Origin: an uncultured Lachnospiraceae bacterium
Lineage (GTDB): Bacteria > Bacillota > Clostridia > Lachnospirales > Lachnospiraceae
DNA: 64,000 nucleotides
NCBI GenBank assembly: GCA_934339135.1
Contig: CAKRHP010000008.1
Coordinates: 1-64,000, forward strand
Direction of reading: 5' to 3'
Below the pieces are notes generated by a model. The model made no database searches. It was not told where the DNA came from and saw only the letters and a program-made list of their open reading frames with translations. A program made the position numbers and the translations under genes. Of this stretch, positions 51,753 through 61,520 are shown piece after piece. Each line of letters opens with the position of its first letter. Within the stretch, counting starts at the first letter, position 1.

Positions 51753-53039
51753 ATGAGTGTACAGGTAGAAACATTAGAGAAGAGTATGGCAAAGCTTACA
51801 ATTGAGGTGAGTGCAGAGGAGTTTGAGACTGCCTTAGATAAAGCATACAAGAAAAATAAAAATAAGATTTCCCTTCCAGGTTTCCGTAAGGGAAAAGCAC
51901 CACGCGCAATGATCGAGAAAATGTATGGCGCAGGTGTATTTTATGAGGATGCTGCCAATGACCTGATCCCTGGTGCATATGAGTCTGCTGCCAAGGAGAG
52001 CGAGCTTGAGATCGTAGCACAGCCTTCTATCGACGTAACACAGATCGAGAAGGGCAAGCCTTTCATCTTTACAGCTACTGTTGCAGTAAAGCCGGAGGTA
52101 ACTCTTGGTGAGTACAAGGGCATTGAGGTAGAGAAGAAAACTGCTGAGGTAACAGATGAAGAGCTTCAGGCAGAGATCGATAAGGTTCGCGAGAGCAATT
52201 CCAGAATGATCACTGTTGACGACAGAGCAGTTCAGGATGGCGATATCACAACCATCGATTTCGAGGGATTTGTAGACGGTGAGCCGTTTGAAGGTGGAAA
52301 GGGAGAGGATTATCCTTTGACCATCGGTTCTCATTCTTTCATTGATAACTTTGAGGAGCAGCTCATTGGAAAGAACATTGGTGAGGAGACAGAGGTCAAT
52401 GTAACATTCCCTGAGCAGTATCAGGCAGAGGAGCTTCAGGGCAAGCCGGCAGTATTCAAGGTAACCATCAAGGAGATCAAGGTGAAAGAGCTTCCGGAGC
52501 TTGATGATGATTTCGCGCAGGATGTATCTGAGTTTGATACTGTTGATGAGTACAAAGAGGATCTGAAGAAGAAGCTTCTTGAGAACAAGGAAGCAGCTCT
52601 CAAGAGAGAGAAGGAAGAGGATGTTGTTGGCAAGATCATTGAGAATGCTACAATGGAGATCCCTGATCCTATGGTAGATACACAGGTTCGTCAGATGGTA
52701 CAGGAGTTCAGCCAGCGTATCCAGTCCCAGGGTCTGTCTCTGCAGCAGTATATGCAGTTTACAGGCATGACACCGGAGAGCCTGACAAATGAGCTTCAGC
52801 CACAGGCATTAAAGCGTATCCAGAGCCGTCTTGTTCTTGAGGCAGTGGCAGCAGCAGAGAACATTGAGACATCTGATGAGGATCTGGAGAAAGAGCTTGA
52901 GAAGATGGCTGAGATGTATCAGATGGAAGCAGACAAGTTAAAAGAGCTGGTTGGCGAGGAAGAGAAGAAGCAGATCGCACTTGATCTGGCTGTACAGAAG
53001 GCAGTTGAACTTGTTGTTGACGCTGCAGTTGAGAAATAA
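51753..53039 (+). CDS. tig: Trigger factor (ribosome-bound chaperone, peptidyl-prolyl isomerase)
   Basis: 428 residues. The ribosome-binding loop appears as LPGFRKGKAPR near 40-52. The FKBP-like isomerase domain is about 155-245 (DGDITTIDFEGFVDGEPFEGGKGEDYPLTIGS), followed by the helical C-terminal chaperone arms. It binds nascent chains at the ribosome exit. It is followed by its own terminator and then clpP, the usual order in Firmicutes. Confidence 0.95.
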   Translation: MSVQVETLEKSMAKLTIEVSAEEFETALDKAYKKNKNKISLPGFRKGKAPRAMIEKMYGAGVFYEDAANDLIPGAYESAAKESELEIVAQPSIDVTQIEKGKPFIFTATVAVKPEVTLGEYKGIEVEKKTAEVTDEELQAEIDKVRESNSRMITVDDRAVQDGDITTIDFEGFVDGEPFEGGKGEDYPLTIGSHSFIDNFEEQLIGKNIGEETEVNVTFPEQYQAEELQGKPAVFKVTIKEIKVKELPELDDDFAQDVSEFDTVDEYKEDLKKKLLENKEAALKREKEEDVVGKIIENATMEIPDPMVDTQVRQMVQEFSQRIQSQGLSLQQYMQFTGMTPESLTNELQPQALKRIQSRLVLEAVAAAENIETSDEDLEKELEKMAEMYQMEADKLKELVGEEEKKQIALDLAVQKAVELVVDAAVEK

Positions 53040-53052
53040 ATCATGTATTTCG

Positions 53053-53100
53053 GCGTCAGCCGCTGCCCTGTCCATTCGACAGGCAGGGCTGGCGTTTTTT
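53053..53100 (+). terminator. Terminator after tig
   Basis: A long imperfect stem (gtcagccgctgccctgtc with gacaggcagggctggc) is followed by TTTTTT. It may be partly read through into clpP. Confidence 0.8.
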
Positions 53101-53143
53101 AGGGCATAGCCCTTTTTGATCAAAAAGTTAGGAGGGTGTAGTA

Positions 53144-53731
53144 ATGAGTTACAGTATACCGTACGTCATAGAGAAAACAAGCAGTGGAGAGCGTTCTTAT
53201 GATATTTACTCCAGACTGCTTCAGGATCGTATTATTTTTCTGAGCAATGAAGTAAATGATGATATTGCAAGTCTCATCGTATCGCAGCTCCTGTTTCTGG
53301 AGTCACAGGATCCGGGCAAGGATATCAGTCTTTATATCAACAGTCCGGGAGGCTCTGTCAGTGCAGGCTTTGCAATTTATGATACCATGAACTACATCAA
53401 ATGTGATGTGGCCACATATTGTATGGGACTTGCAGCCAGCATGGGAGCATTTCTGCTGGCAGGTGGTGCAAAGGGCAAGCGTTATGCCATGCCAAATGCA
53501 GAGATCATGATACATCAGCCATCCGGCGGTGCAAAAGGTCAGGAGACAGAGATCCGTATTGTAGCAGAGCAGATCTTAAAGACCAGAGAGCGTTTAAATC
53601 AGATCCTGGCTGACAACACAGGAAAGCCTCTGGATGTGATCGCGGCAGATACCGAGCGTGATAACTATATGACGGCAGAGGAAGCAAAGGCTTATGGTCT
53701 GGTGGATCATGTGATCACAAAGCGTGCATAG
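53144..53731 (+). CDS. clpP: ATP-dependent Clp protease proteolytic subunit
   Basis: 195 residues, typical. The catalytic Ser99 is in GLAASMGAF and His124 in MIHQPSGG; the Asp is about 173. It assembles as a 14-mer chamber fed by ClpX, encoded next, and other Clp ATPases. GGAGGG precedes the ATG. Confidence 0.96.
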   Translation: MSYSIPYVIEKTSSGERSYDIYSRLLQDRIIFLSNEVNDDIASLIVSQLLFLESQDPGKDISLYINSPGGSVSAGFAIYDTMNYIKCDVATYCMGLAASMGAFLLAGGAKGKRYAMPNAEIMIHQPSGGAKGQETEIRIVAEQILKTRERLNQILADNTGKPLDVIAADTERDNYMTAEEAKAYGLVDHVITKRA

Positions 53732-53762
53732 CTGCGTGATACATAGTAATTCAAATATATCG

Positions 53763-53786
53763 GTGAGTGGAGGTTTCTGCACTCAC
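53763..53786. repeat. Hairpin between clpP and clpX
   Basis: Gtgagtg (53763-53769) and cactcac (53780-53786) form a perfect 7-bp stem with no T-run. It could be an mRNA processing or stability element in the clpP-clpX message. Confidence 0.4.
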
Positions 53787-53810
53787 ATCATAATATGATT
53801 GGAGATTAGA

Positions 53811-55100
53811 ATGGCAGGAAAGAAAGACGAAGGCAGACTGAAATGTTCCTTCTGTGGTAAGACACAGGATCAGGTACGAAAGCTGATCGCGGGTCCGGGA
53901 GTTTATATCTGTGAGCAGTGTGTGGATCTGTGTAATGAGATTATCGAGGACGAACTGGACAGTGGCAATTTATCTTACGACAATGAGACAGAGATCAATC
54001 TTCTGAAACCGAAGGAAATGAAAGAGTTTCTGGATGAATATGTGATTGGTCAGGAGGAAGCAAAGAAGGTATTGTCTGTCGCTGTTTATAATCATTATAA
54101 GAGAGTGTTGTCTGAAAAGAGCATGGATGTGGAGCTTCAGAAGAGCAATATCATTATGCTGGGACCGACTGGTTCCGGAAAGACATTTCTGGCTCAGACA
54201 CTGGCAAAGATTCTCAATGTACCGTTTGCCATTGCAGATGCAACGGCACTGACGGAGGCCGGTTATGTGGGCGAGGATGTGGAGAATATCCTTCTCAAGA
54301 TCATTCAGGCAGCAGATTATGATATGGAGCGTGCACAGCACGGTATTATATATATTGATGAGATTGATAAGATTACCCGTAAAGGAGAAAACGTTTCCAT
54401 TACCCGTGATGTATCCGGGGAGGGTGTACAGCAGGCATTGCTTAAGATTCTGGAAGGAACTGTGGCAAGCGTACCTCCTCAGGGAGGCAGAAAGCACCCT
54501 CATCAGGAGTTCTATCAGTTAGATACAACAAACATTCTGTTTATCTGTGGTGGAGCATTTGATGGTCTTGATAAGATCATTGGTTCCCGGATCGGACAGA
54601 AGTCGATTGGATTCAATTCAGAGATTTCCGATAAGGAAGATGAGAATGTAGGTGAGCTGTTCAAACAGGTTCTGCCGGAGGATTTCGTGAAATTCGGACT
54701 GATTCCGGAGCTGATCGGCCGTCTGCCGGTCAATGTAGGACTGGATCTGCTGGACGAGAAGGCATTGGAACGTATTCTGGTGGAACCGAAGAATGCCATT
54801 ACAAAGCAGTACAAGAAGTTGTTTGAACTGGACGATGTCAAGCTGACATTCCAGGATGGAGCAATCCGTGCGATCGCACAGAGAGCAATCGACCGGGGAA
54901 CCGGAGCGAGAGGGATTCGTGCGATCATCGAGTCTGTTATGATGAATGCGATGTATGAGGTGCCATCCGATGAGGATGCGGTAGAATGCATTATTACCGA
55001 GGAGGCAGCAAAGGGAGAGGCTGAGCCGATCCTTGTTACCAGGAATGATGAACGAAGGGAAATTTCCTCCGACAGCAATGCGAAGGATGAGATTGCGTAA
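53811..55100 (+). CDS. clpX: ATP-dependent Clp protease ATP-binding subunit ClpX
   Basis: 429 residues. The N-terminal zinc-binding domain has CSFCGKTQ and CEQCVDLC (about 12-42). The AAA+ module has Walker A GPTGSGKT, Walker [11 protein letters not shown], the pore loop GYVGED and the ClpP-contact region IGF. It unfolds substrates and passes them to ClpP. The start at 53811 has GGAG 6 bases upstream. Confidence 0.96.
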   Translation: MAGKKDEGRLKCSFCGKTQDQVRKLIAGPGVYICEQCVDLCNEIIEDELDSGNLSYDNETEINLLKPKEMKEFLDEYVIGQEEAKKVLSVAVYNHYKRVLSEKSMDVELQKSNIIMLGPTGSGKTFLAQTLAKILNVPFAIADATALTEAGYVGEDVENILLKIIQAADYDMERAQHGIIYIDEIDKITRKGENVSITRDVSGEGVQQALLKILEGTVASVPPQGGRKHPHQEFYQLDTTNILFICGGAFDGLDKIIGSRIGQKSIGFNSEISDKEDENVGELFKQVLPEDFVKFGLIPELIGRLPVNVGLDLLDEKALERILVEPKNAITKQYKKLFELDDVKLTFQDGAIRAIAQRAIDRGTGARGIRAIIESVMMNAMYEVPSDEDAVECIITEEAAKGEAEPILVTRNDERREISSDSNAKDEIA

Positions 55101-55133
55101 ATAAAAAGGGCAAAACCGGTGTTTTGCTCTCCG

Positions 55134-55168
55134 AAAAAGAGGGGGCTGCTTTTGAGCACCCTCTTTTT
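55134..55168 (+). terminator. Terminator-like hairpin after clpX
   Basis: Aaaaagaggg (55134-55143) and ccctcttttt (55159-55168) are perfect arms with extra inner pairing. Another hairpin (gcaaaac/gttttgc, about 55110-55127) precedes it. Together they separate clpX from lon. Confidence 0.75.
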
Positions 55169-55222
55169 GAAAATAAAAAGGTCATACAGACATGACCGTG
55201 CAGAAAGGAAACACAAATTTCT

Positions 55223-57565
55223 ATGATCAAGAAACCTTTAATGGCACTGCGGGATGTAGTGGCTTTGCCGGGGGTTACAGCATATATCGAGGTGGCCAAG
55301 GCAGAGACTGTCAGCGCGATGGAAGCGGCAATGGAAAACGACCAGATGGTGTTTACCGCAGCCAAACGGGATGCAGAAAACAGTGATGTGAATATGGATA
55401 ATCTTTTTGAAGTGGGAACCATCGCAAAGGTGAAGCAGATTGCCCGGATGCCGGATAAATATGTCCGGGTGGTTCTGGAGGGAGAAAAAAGAGCTCATCT
55501 GCTAGCTCTGGAAAGCACCGATGAGGGATATCTTCTTGCAAATATACAGGTGGACGAGGATGAAAAGGATGTATGGGACAATACAGATATTTTGTCCAAC
55601 CATGGAGAACCGACGGAGCAGTTAAAGCATGTGGCAATGATCCGGCAGATAAAGCATCTGTTCCGGGAGTACTGCGAACGACAGGGAAAAATGGGGCAGC
55701 AGCTTCAGGAGATGGTCAGCGAGAGCATTGATCTGGATCGTATTATTTATATGATCACGGCAAATCTTCCGATCCATTATCATCTGAAACAGGGGATCAT
55801 TGAACCGGACCGCATCGAGGATCGTTTTACCGAGCTAATGGTTGTGCTGGAACGTGAGCTTGGAATCCTGCGTCTGCAGGGAGAAATTTCTGAGATGGTC
55901 AAGGAGCAGGTAGAGGATAATCAGAAGGAGTATTATCTTCGGGAGCAGATCAAGGCAATCCATAAGGAGCTGGGCGAGGACGATGCAGAGTCAGAGGCGG
56001 ATAAATTTGAACGGAAGCTTTCCAAATTGAAAGCACCGGACAAAGTTAAGAAAAAGATCAAAGAGGAGATCAGTCGTTATAAGAGGATCAGCTCCAATAA
56101 TTCGGAGAGTGCCGTGATCCGGGGATATTTAGAGACTCTTCTTGCCATGCCATGGAAGAAGACGAGCAGGGATAATACGGATGTTGCTCATGCGAAGGAG
56201 GTTCTGGATGCCGATCATTATGGACTGGAAAAGGTCAAGGAGCGGATCCTGGAGTACCTGGCGGTAAAAAAGCTGAACAAAAACGGAACCGGTACTATCA
56301 TTTGTCTGGTGGGACCTCCGGGAACCGGAAAAACCTCTATTGCAAAATCCGTGGCAAAGGCACTGGGCAGAAAATATGTGAGAATCTGTCTGGGCGGAGT
56401 ACGGGATGAGGCAGAGCTTCGGGGACACCGCAGGACATATGTGGGGGCTATGCCCGGACGTGTGATCAACGCAGTCAAAAACGCAAAAGTTAAAAATCCT
56501 TTGATCCTGTTTGATGAGATTGACAAAATGGTCAGTGACGGCAGAGGAGATCCTGCTGCAGCCATGTTAGAGATTCTTGATCCGGAACAGAATAAGCATT
56601 TTTCCGATCATTATCTGGAGCTGCCCTTTGATCTTTCCAAAGCATTTTTTATCTGTACCGCAAATGGGACAGACCATATTTCAAGACCGCTCTTAGACCG
56701 TATGGAAGTGATCGAGCTTCCGGGATATACGGAGAATGAAAAGTTCCATATCGCAAAGGAGCATCTGTGGACAAAGCAGCTTGCACAGAACGGAATTACA
56801 AAGCAGCAGCTTACCATTACAGACAAGGCACTTCGCACCATGATCCTGCGTTATACAAGGGAAGCGGGAGTTCGTGGACTGGAGCGGCGCATTGCTTCTC
56901 TGTGCCGGAAGGCGGCAAAGGAGGTTGCACAGGAGGGATCCAAAACGAAGATCCGGATATCGGACCGTAATGTGAAGGAATATCTGGGAAAGCCGGTATA
57001 TAAGCCGAATGCCGCCAATGAAAAGCCGGAGATCGGTGTTGTGCGGGGACTTGCCTGGACCAGTGTCGGAGGAGAGACTCTGGAGATTGAGGTGATGTCT
57101 TTAAAGGGCTCGGGTAAGCTGGAATTAACCGGAAAGCTTGGAGATGTGATGCAGGAATCTGCAAAGATTGCCCTGACCTATGTACGATATCTGGTGCAGG
57201 ATCAGGTGGCAGAGGATTATTTTGAAAAGCATGATATCCATATTCATGTGCCGGAGGGGGCAACACCAAAGGACGGTCCGTCTGCCGGTGTGACCATGAC
57301 CACAGCCATCTATTCTGCAGTGACCGAAAAACCGGTCAGAGCAGATGTGGCAATGACCGGCGAGGTGACCCTGAGAGGACGTGTTCTTCCAATCGGAGGA
57401 CTCAAGGAGAAGCTTCTGGCAGCCAAGGAAGCCGGGATTCAGGAGGTTCTCGTGCCAAAAGAGAACAGCCGTGATGTGGATGAGATGGAAGCAGAGATTC
57501 TGGAGGGAATCGGGCTTAAGTATGTGCAGAAGGTGGAAGATGTCCTGAAAGAGGTTCTGGTATAG
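55223..57565 (+). CDS. lon: ATP-dependent Lon protease
   Basis: 780 residues. N-terminal substrate domain (about 1-200), coiled coil (about 225-290), AAA+ module with GPPGTGKTSIAK and LFDEIDKM, and the protease domain with catalytic Ser687 (KDGPSAGV) and Lys730 (GGLKEKLL). It degrades misfolded and regulatory proteins. It forms a proteolysis block with clpP and clpX, and engB follows at about 100 bases. No CIRCE or HrcA-type operator was recognised upstream. Confidence 0.96.
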   Translation: MIKKPLMALRDVVALPGVTAYIEVAKAETVSAMEAAMENDQMVFTAAKRDAENSDVNMDNLFEVGTIAKVKQIARMPDKYVRVVLEGEKRAHLLALESTDEGYLLANIQVDEDEKDVWDNTDILSNHGEPTEQLKHVAMIRQIKHLFREYCERQGKMGQQLQEMVSESIDLDRIIYMITANLPIHYHLKQGIIEPDRIEDRFTELMVVLERELGILRLQGEISEMVKEQVEDNQKEYYLREQIKAIHKELGEDDAESEADKFERKLSKLKAPDKVKKKIKEEISRYKRISSNNSESAVIRGYLETLLAMPWKKTSRDNTDVAHAKEVLDADHYGLEKVKERILEYLAVKKLNKNGTGTIICLVGPPGTGKTSIAKSVAKALGRKYVRICLGGVRDEAELRGHRRTYVGAMPGRVINAVKNAKVKNPLILFDEIDKMVSDGRGDPAAAMLEILDPEQNKHFSDHYLELPFDLSKAFFICTANGTDHISRPLLDRMEVIELPGYTENEKFHIAKEHLWTKQLAQNGITKQQLTITDKALRTMILRYTREAGVRGLERRIASLCRKAAKEVAQEGSKTKIRISDRNVKEYLGKPVYKPNAANEKPEIGVVRGLAWTSVGGETLEIEVMSLKGSGKLELTGKLGDVMQESAKIALTYVRYLVQDQVAEDYFEKHDIHIHVPEGATPKDGPSAGVTMTTAIYSAVTEKPVRADVAMTGEVTLRGRVLPIGGLKEKLLAAKEAGIQEVLVPKENSRDVDEMEAEILEGIGLKYVQKVEDVLKEVLV

Positions 57566-57663
57566 GATACAGCCGGATGCAGCATTTATCAAATCGGAGA
57601 AAAGTGATTTCAGAGGAACCGAGTGGTGACGATGAAGATACTCATAACAGAATGGAGAAAGCA

Positions 57664-58281
57664 ATGAAAATAAAATCAGTAAATCTGGAAACGGTATGCG
57701 GAATTACCAGTAAAATGCCGGAGAATGATAAATTAGAAGTCGCCTTTGCAGGACGTTCCAATGTGGGAAAGTCAACACTGATCAACGGGCTGATGAACCG
57801 GAAATCTCTGGCAAGAACGTCATCCCAGCCGGGAAAGACCCAGACCGTCAATTTTTATAACATCAATGATCTGTTGTATTTTGTGGATCTGCCGGGATAT
57901 GGTTACGCCAAGGTGTCCCAGCAGACTGTGGAAAAGTGGGGCAAAATGATCAACCGTTATCTGGACGGCTCCAATATGCTGCGTCTGATCTTTCTGCTGG
58001 TGGATATCCGTCACAAGCCGAACCGGAACGATCTGCAGATGTATGAGTGGTGTACCCATTATGGATTTAATCCCATTATCATTGCCACGAAGGCAGACAA
58101 GATCAAGCGGTCCCAGAAGGCAAAGCAGATCAAACAGATCAAGGAAACCCTTCAGGTAGTGGAGGGAACACCAGTGATCCCATATTCTTCCATGACAAAG
58201 GAAGGCAGGGAAGAAATCTGGGAATATATTGATATGGTTTATGAGGGATTTTTGGAGGAGCAGGATTTGCAAAGCAAATAA
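57664..58281 (+). CDS. engB: Ribosome biogenesis GTP-binding protein EngB/YsxC
   Basis: 205 residues. GTPase motifs: GRSNVGKSTLIN (G1), the QPGKTQT switch region (G2), DLPGYGYAKVS (G3) and TKADK (G4). It is needed for late large-subunit ribosome assembly. The ATG at 57664 is preferred because GGAG lies 6 bases before it; a longer reading without a site would add up to 29 residues. It follows lon, a common clostridial arrangement. Confidence 0.93.
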   Translation: MKIKSVNLETVCGITSKMPENDKLEVAFAGRSNVGKSTLINGLMNRKSLARTSSQPGKTQTVNFYNINDLLYFVDLPGYGYAKVSQQTVEKWGKMINRYLDGSNMLRLIFLLVDIRHKPNRNDLQMYEWCTHYGFNPIIIATKADKIKRSQKAKQIKQIKETLQVVEGTPVIPYSSMTKEGREEIWEYIDMVYEGFLEEQDLQSK

Positions 58282-58424
58282 CATTTTCTGGGTATTTATT
58301 GCGTATTTTGTTCTGTATACTGAAAAAGTGTGAAACAGAAATGTTGGATTAGAGTGAAATCGCTTCCGATGGCCGTGCATATGTGAGCAGAAAGGGAGCA
58401 GAGGGAAAGGCATGGTGATGATTC

Positions 58425-59480
58425 ATGAAAATAGTTGTATTAGCCGGTGGACTCAGCACAGAGAGAGATGTATCCATCAATTCAGCTTCAAAGGTGTGTA
58501 AAGCACTTCGGGAAAAAGGACATCAGGCAGTGATCCTGGATATATTTCTGGGACATGGAAAGACGGGGGACAGCCTGGAGGGGATTTTTGAGGGAGATCC
58601 ACAGCTGACACAGATGTCCGATACGATCCGGTCCGTGGATCCGGATCTGGAGGCAGTCAAGGCAATGAGAACAGAGAATCCGGACTGTCTGTTTGGACCA
58701 AATGTCATTGAGATCTGTCGTATGGCAGATATTGTATATATGGGACTTCACGGAGCAGAGGGAGAGAATGGAAAGGTGCAGGCAGCCTTTGATGTGCTTG
58801 GAATCAAGTATACCGGCTCCGGTTACCTGGGAAGTGCCATGGCGATGGATAAGGGCGTTGCCAAAAAGATGTTCCAGGCAGCAGGGATCCCGACGCCGAA
58901 GGGCTTTACAGTGAAAAAGGGAGAACAGGATTCCGTAAAGCGTGTTGTTTCCGAGTTTGGGTTCCCGTGTGTTGTAAAGCCTTGCTGCGGCGGCTCCAGT
59001 GTGGGTGTCAGCTTTGCGGAAGATGAGGCACAGTATCAGGATGCCCTGGAACTGGCATTTCGTTATGAGAACGAGGTTGTTGTGGAGGAATGCATCCATG
59101 GCAGGGAGTTTTCGGCAGGTGTTGTGGCAGGAGAAGCCCTTCCGATCATTGAGATCATTCCCAAGACCGGCTTTTATGATTATAAGACAAAATATCAGGC
59201 GGGGATGGCAGAGGATGTCTGCCCGGCTGAGCTTAGCGAGGCTCTGACAAAGGAAATGCAGGGATATGCGCTGGATGTTTACCGTGAGCTGAAACTGGAG
59301 GTATACGGAAGAATCGATTTCCTTCTCAATGAAAAGAATGAAATGTATTGTCTGGAGGCCAATACCCTTCCGGGAATGACACCGATCAGTCTTCTTCCGC
59401 AGGAGGCACTTGCCGTAGGTGTTGATTATGGTACTCTCTGTGAAAGGATCATTCAGGAAGCATTAAAAAAGTATCAGTAA
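58425..59480 (+). CDS. ddl: D-alanine--D-alanine ligase
   Basis: 351 residues. ATP-grasp fold: N-terminal VLAGGLSTERDVSINSA, GLHGAEGENGKVQAAFDVLGI, the ATP-site segment PCVVKPCCGGSSVGVSF and the C-terminal metal/substrate motif EANTLPGMTPISLLPQEA. It joins two D-alanines for the peptidoglycan precursor. murF, which adds the dipeptide product, follows 78 bases later, so the two form a functional pair. Confidence 0.93.
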   Translation: MKIVVLAGGLSTERDVSINSASKVCKALREKGHQAVILDIFLGHGKTGDSLEGIFEGDPQLTQMSDTIRSVDPDLEAVKAMRTENPDCLFGPNVIEICRMADIVYMGLHGAEGENGKVQAAFDVLGIKYTGSGYLGSAMAMDKGVAKKMFQAAGIPTPKGFTVKKGEQDSVKRVVSEFGFPCVVKPCCGGSSVGVSFAEDEAQYQDALELAFRYENEVVVEECIHGREFSAGVVAGEALPIIEIIPKTGFYDYKTKYQAGMAEDVCPAELSEALTKEMQGYALDVYRELKLEVYGRIDFLLNEKNEMYCLEANTLPGMTPISLLPQEALAVGVDYGTLCERIIQEALKKYQ

Positions 59481-59558
59481 AGACAAAATTTTGTTAAGGG
59501 AAAGAAATTTGCTTTGCCAATATTGTGCCTGCAGTCCGGAGTCTGCGGGGAGAAAGGA

Positions 59559-60989
59559 ATGGAAGTTTTGATGAAGGGAATGACATTAGCGGCGGTAGCA
59601 CAGGCAGTAAAGGGAAACTATACCGGACCGGAGGAGACCAAAAAGTCCGAACTTTCTGCCATTACCATTGACAGCCGTCAGGTGGAAAAGGATGGGCTGT
59701 TTGTGGCGATCAAGGGAGCAAGAGTGGATGGCAATACATTTATACCGGGAGCCTATGAGGATGGTGCTCTCTGCTGTATGTCCACGGAGCCGCCGAAGGA
59801 TGAGACGAGACCATATATTCAGGTGGAGTCCTGTGAACAGGCATTGAAGGATATGGCAGAGCTGTACCGGGCAGGGCTTGCGATCCCGGTGGTAGGCATT
59901 ACCGGAAGTGTGGGAAAAACCACCACAAAGGAGATGATCGCAGCAGTATTATCCCAGAAGTACGATACGTTAAAGACTCTGGGAAATTTCAATAATGAGA
60001 TTGGTCTTCCTTTGACGATCTTCCGGATCCGGGAGCGTCATCAGGCGGCTGTTCTGGAAATGGGTATCAGTGATTTTGGGGAGATGACACGCCTGGCAAA
60101 GGTGGCAAAGCCGGATATCTGTGTGATCACCAATATTGGTCAGTGCCATCTGGAAAATCTCGGAAGCCGTGATGGTATCCTCAAGGCAAAGACGGAAATC
60201 TTTACTTATCTGAAGCCGGAGGGAAAGGCGGTATTAAACGGCAATGATGACAAGCTGTGTACCCTGGAGCAGGACTCCCGGATCAGTGCGCCGGTATTTT
60301 ATGGAATTACGGATGGCGGAGCGGATCATAAGACAGAGGAAGGCAGTATGCCATCTGTCTATGGGGATCATTGTGAGAGCCTTGGACTGGCGGGCAGCCG
60401 GTTTATGCTTCATACACAGAAGGGAGAAATTTCTGTGACAGTACCGGCACCGGGACGTCATATGATCTCCAATGCGCTGGCGGCTGCTGCTGTAGGGATC
60501 CAGCTTGGCCTTTCTCTGGAGCAGATCAAAACAGGGATTGAGTCTTACGAACCGGTAGGAGGACACGGTCACATTATACAGACAGAGACTATGACCATTA
60601 TGGACGACTGTTACAATGCCAACCCGGTTTCCATGAAGGCGGGACTGGATGTGCTTCATGAGGTGGAGGACAGCAGGACGGTGGCGGTCATGGGGGATAT
60701 GTTTGAACTGGGAGACGAGGAAGCACAGATGCATTATGAAGTGGGTCAGTATGCTGCACGTAAGGGCATTTCGCTGATCATTTCCATCGGTTCTCTGGCA
60801 CAGAATTATGAGAAGGGCATTGAGGAGATCAGCCAGTCCGAAGGCTACGCAGGACGTCATCTTTATTTTGCGGACCTGGACGCATTTCTGGAAACGGGCA
60901 TCCGGGAAATCCGGAAGGGAGATGCAGTGCTTGTGAAGGCTTCTCATGCCATGCATTTTGAAAAGATTGTGAAGGCATTGCAGGAGTAA
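59559..60989 (+). CDS. murF: UDP-N-acetylmuramoyl-tripeptide--D-alanyl-D-alanine ligase
   Basis: 476 residues. The Mur-ligase P-loop is GITGSVGKTTTKEM near 119-132. The conserved LGNFNNEIGLP, ITNIGQCHLENLGS and DCYNANPVSMKAGLD segments follow in order. It adds D-Ala-D-Ala, made by the neighbouring ddl product, to UDP-MurNAc-tripeptide in the cytosol. Start 59559 is taken because GGGGAG lies 6 bases before it; an ATG four codons later is an alternative. Confidence 0.93.
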   Translation: MEVLMKGMTLAAVAQAVKGNYTGPEETKKSELSAITIDSRQVEKDGLFVAIKGARVDGNTFIPGAYEDGALCCMSTEPPKDETRPYIQVESCEQALKDMAELYRAGLAIPVVGITGSVGKTTTKEMIAAVLSQKYDTLKTLGNFNNEIGLPLTIFRIRERHQAAVLEMGISDFGEMTRLAKVAKPDICVITNIGQCHLENLGSRDGILKAKTEIFTYLKPEGKAVLNGNDDKLCTLEQDSRISAPVFYGITDGGADHKTEEGSMPSVYGDHCESLGLAGSRFMLHTQKGEISVTVPAPGRHMISNALAAAAVGIQLGLSLEQIKTGIESYEPVGGHGHIIQTETMTIMDDCYNANPVSMKAGLDVLHEVEDSRTVAVMGDMFELGDEEAQMHYEVGQYAARKGISLIISIGSLAQNYEKGIEEISQSEGYAGRHLYFADLDAFLETGIREIRKGDAVLVKASHAMHFEKIVKALQE

Positions 60990-61006
60990 TGTCTCAAAGT
61001 TAGGTC

Positions 61007-61035
61007 TTGTCAAAGAAAAGAAAGTATGATATCAT
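61007..61035 (+). promoter_or_regulatory. Promoter of the pheST T-box leader
   Basis: TTGTCA (61007-61012), 17 bases, TATCAT (61030-61035), just upstream of the T-box stem I and 18 bases after the murF stop. Confidence 0.6.
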
Positions 61036-61044
61036 ACAACCAAA

Positions 61045-61437
61045 TGTAAAGGCGATGATCGCGTTTAGTAGAGAACATCGATCCGGTCAGAGAGAGGATG
61101 CCATCGGCTGAGAGCATCTTTACGTTCCCGGTGTGATCGAATTTCCCGCGTGAGCTGCAGACAGGAAAGAGAGACAGATAAGTCCAGTTATTGTTATAAT
61201 ATTTTGGTGATGATCTATTTAGTATTGTCTGACGATTCGCACACGTTACGTGCAATGAAGTGTTTATGTGATGGTACAGAAGGATGTTATGGTTCCATAG
61301 ATTGGATCCCCATTATCCGTGTGTCATAGCTTACATAAGAAACAGGGTGGTACCGCGGTTGACTCCGTCCCTGACAGTTGTGTCGGGAGGAAGCCGGGAT
61401 ACCAATTTCAAGCTCCTTGCGATGCAGGGAGTTTTTT
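61045..61437 (+). promoter_or_regulatory. T-box riboswitch leader of pheST (Phe-specific)
   Basis: The diagnostic T-box core AGGGTGGTACCGCGG is at 61344-61358. Upstream, a long stem-I region contains AGAGAGGATGCC-type motifs and the specifier loop candidate gaatttc (61139-61145), which offers TTT or TTC, both Phe codons. Downstream, ctccttgc (61413-61420) and gcagggag (61424-61431) followed by TTTTTT form the terminator. Uncharged tRNA-Phe should stabilise the antiterminator and switch on the synthetase genes. This explains the 531-base gap between murF and pheS. Confidence 0.93.
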
Positions 61438-61520
61438 GATTTTCAGAAGTTTTTTGGTTTCTGAAAGTCGCTCAGAAAAGACTCCTTTCAAAAATCTATT
61501 AATATTATCGGAGGTTAGTG

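Noticed and set aside
53041..53143. A small gene between tig and clpP
   Set aside because: The stretch is accounted for by the tig terminator and the clpP ribosome site.
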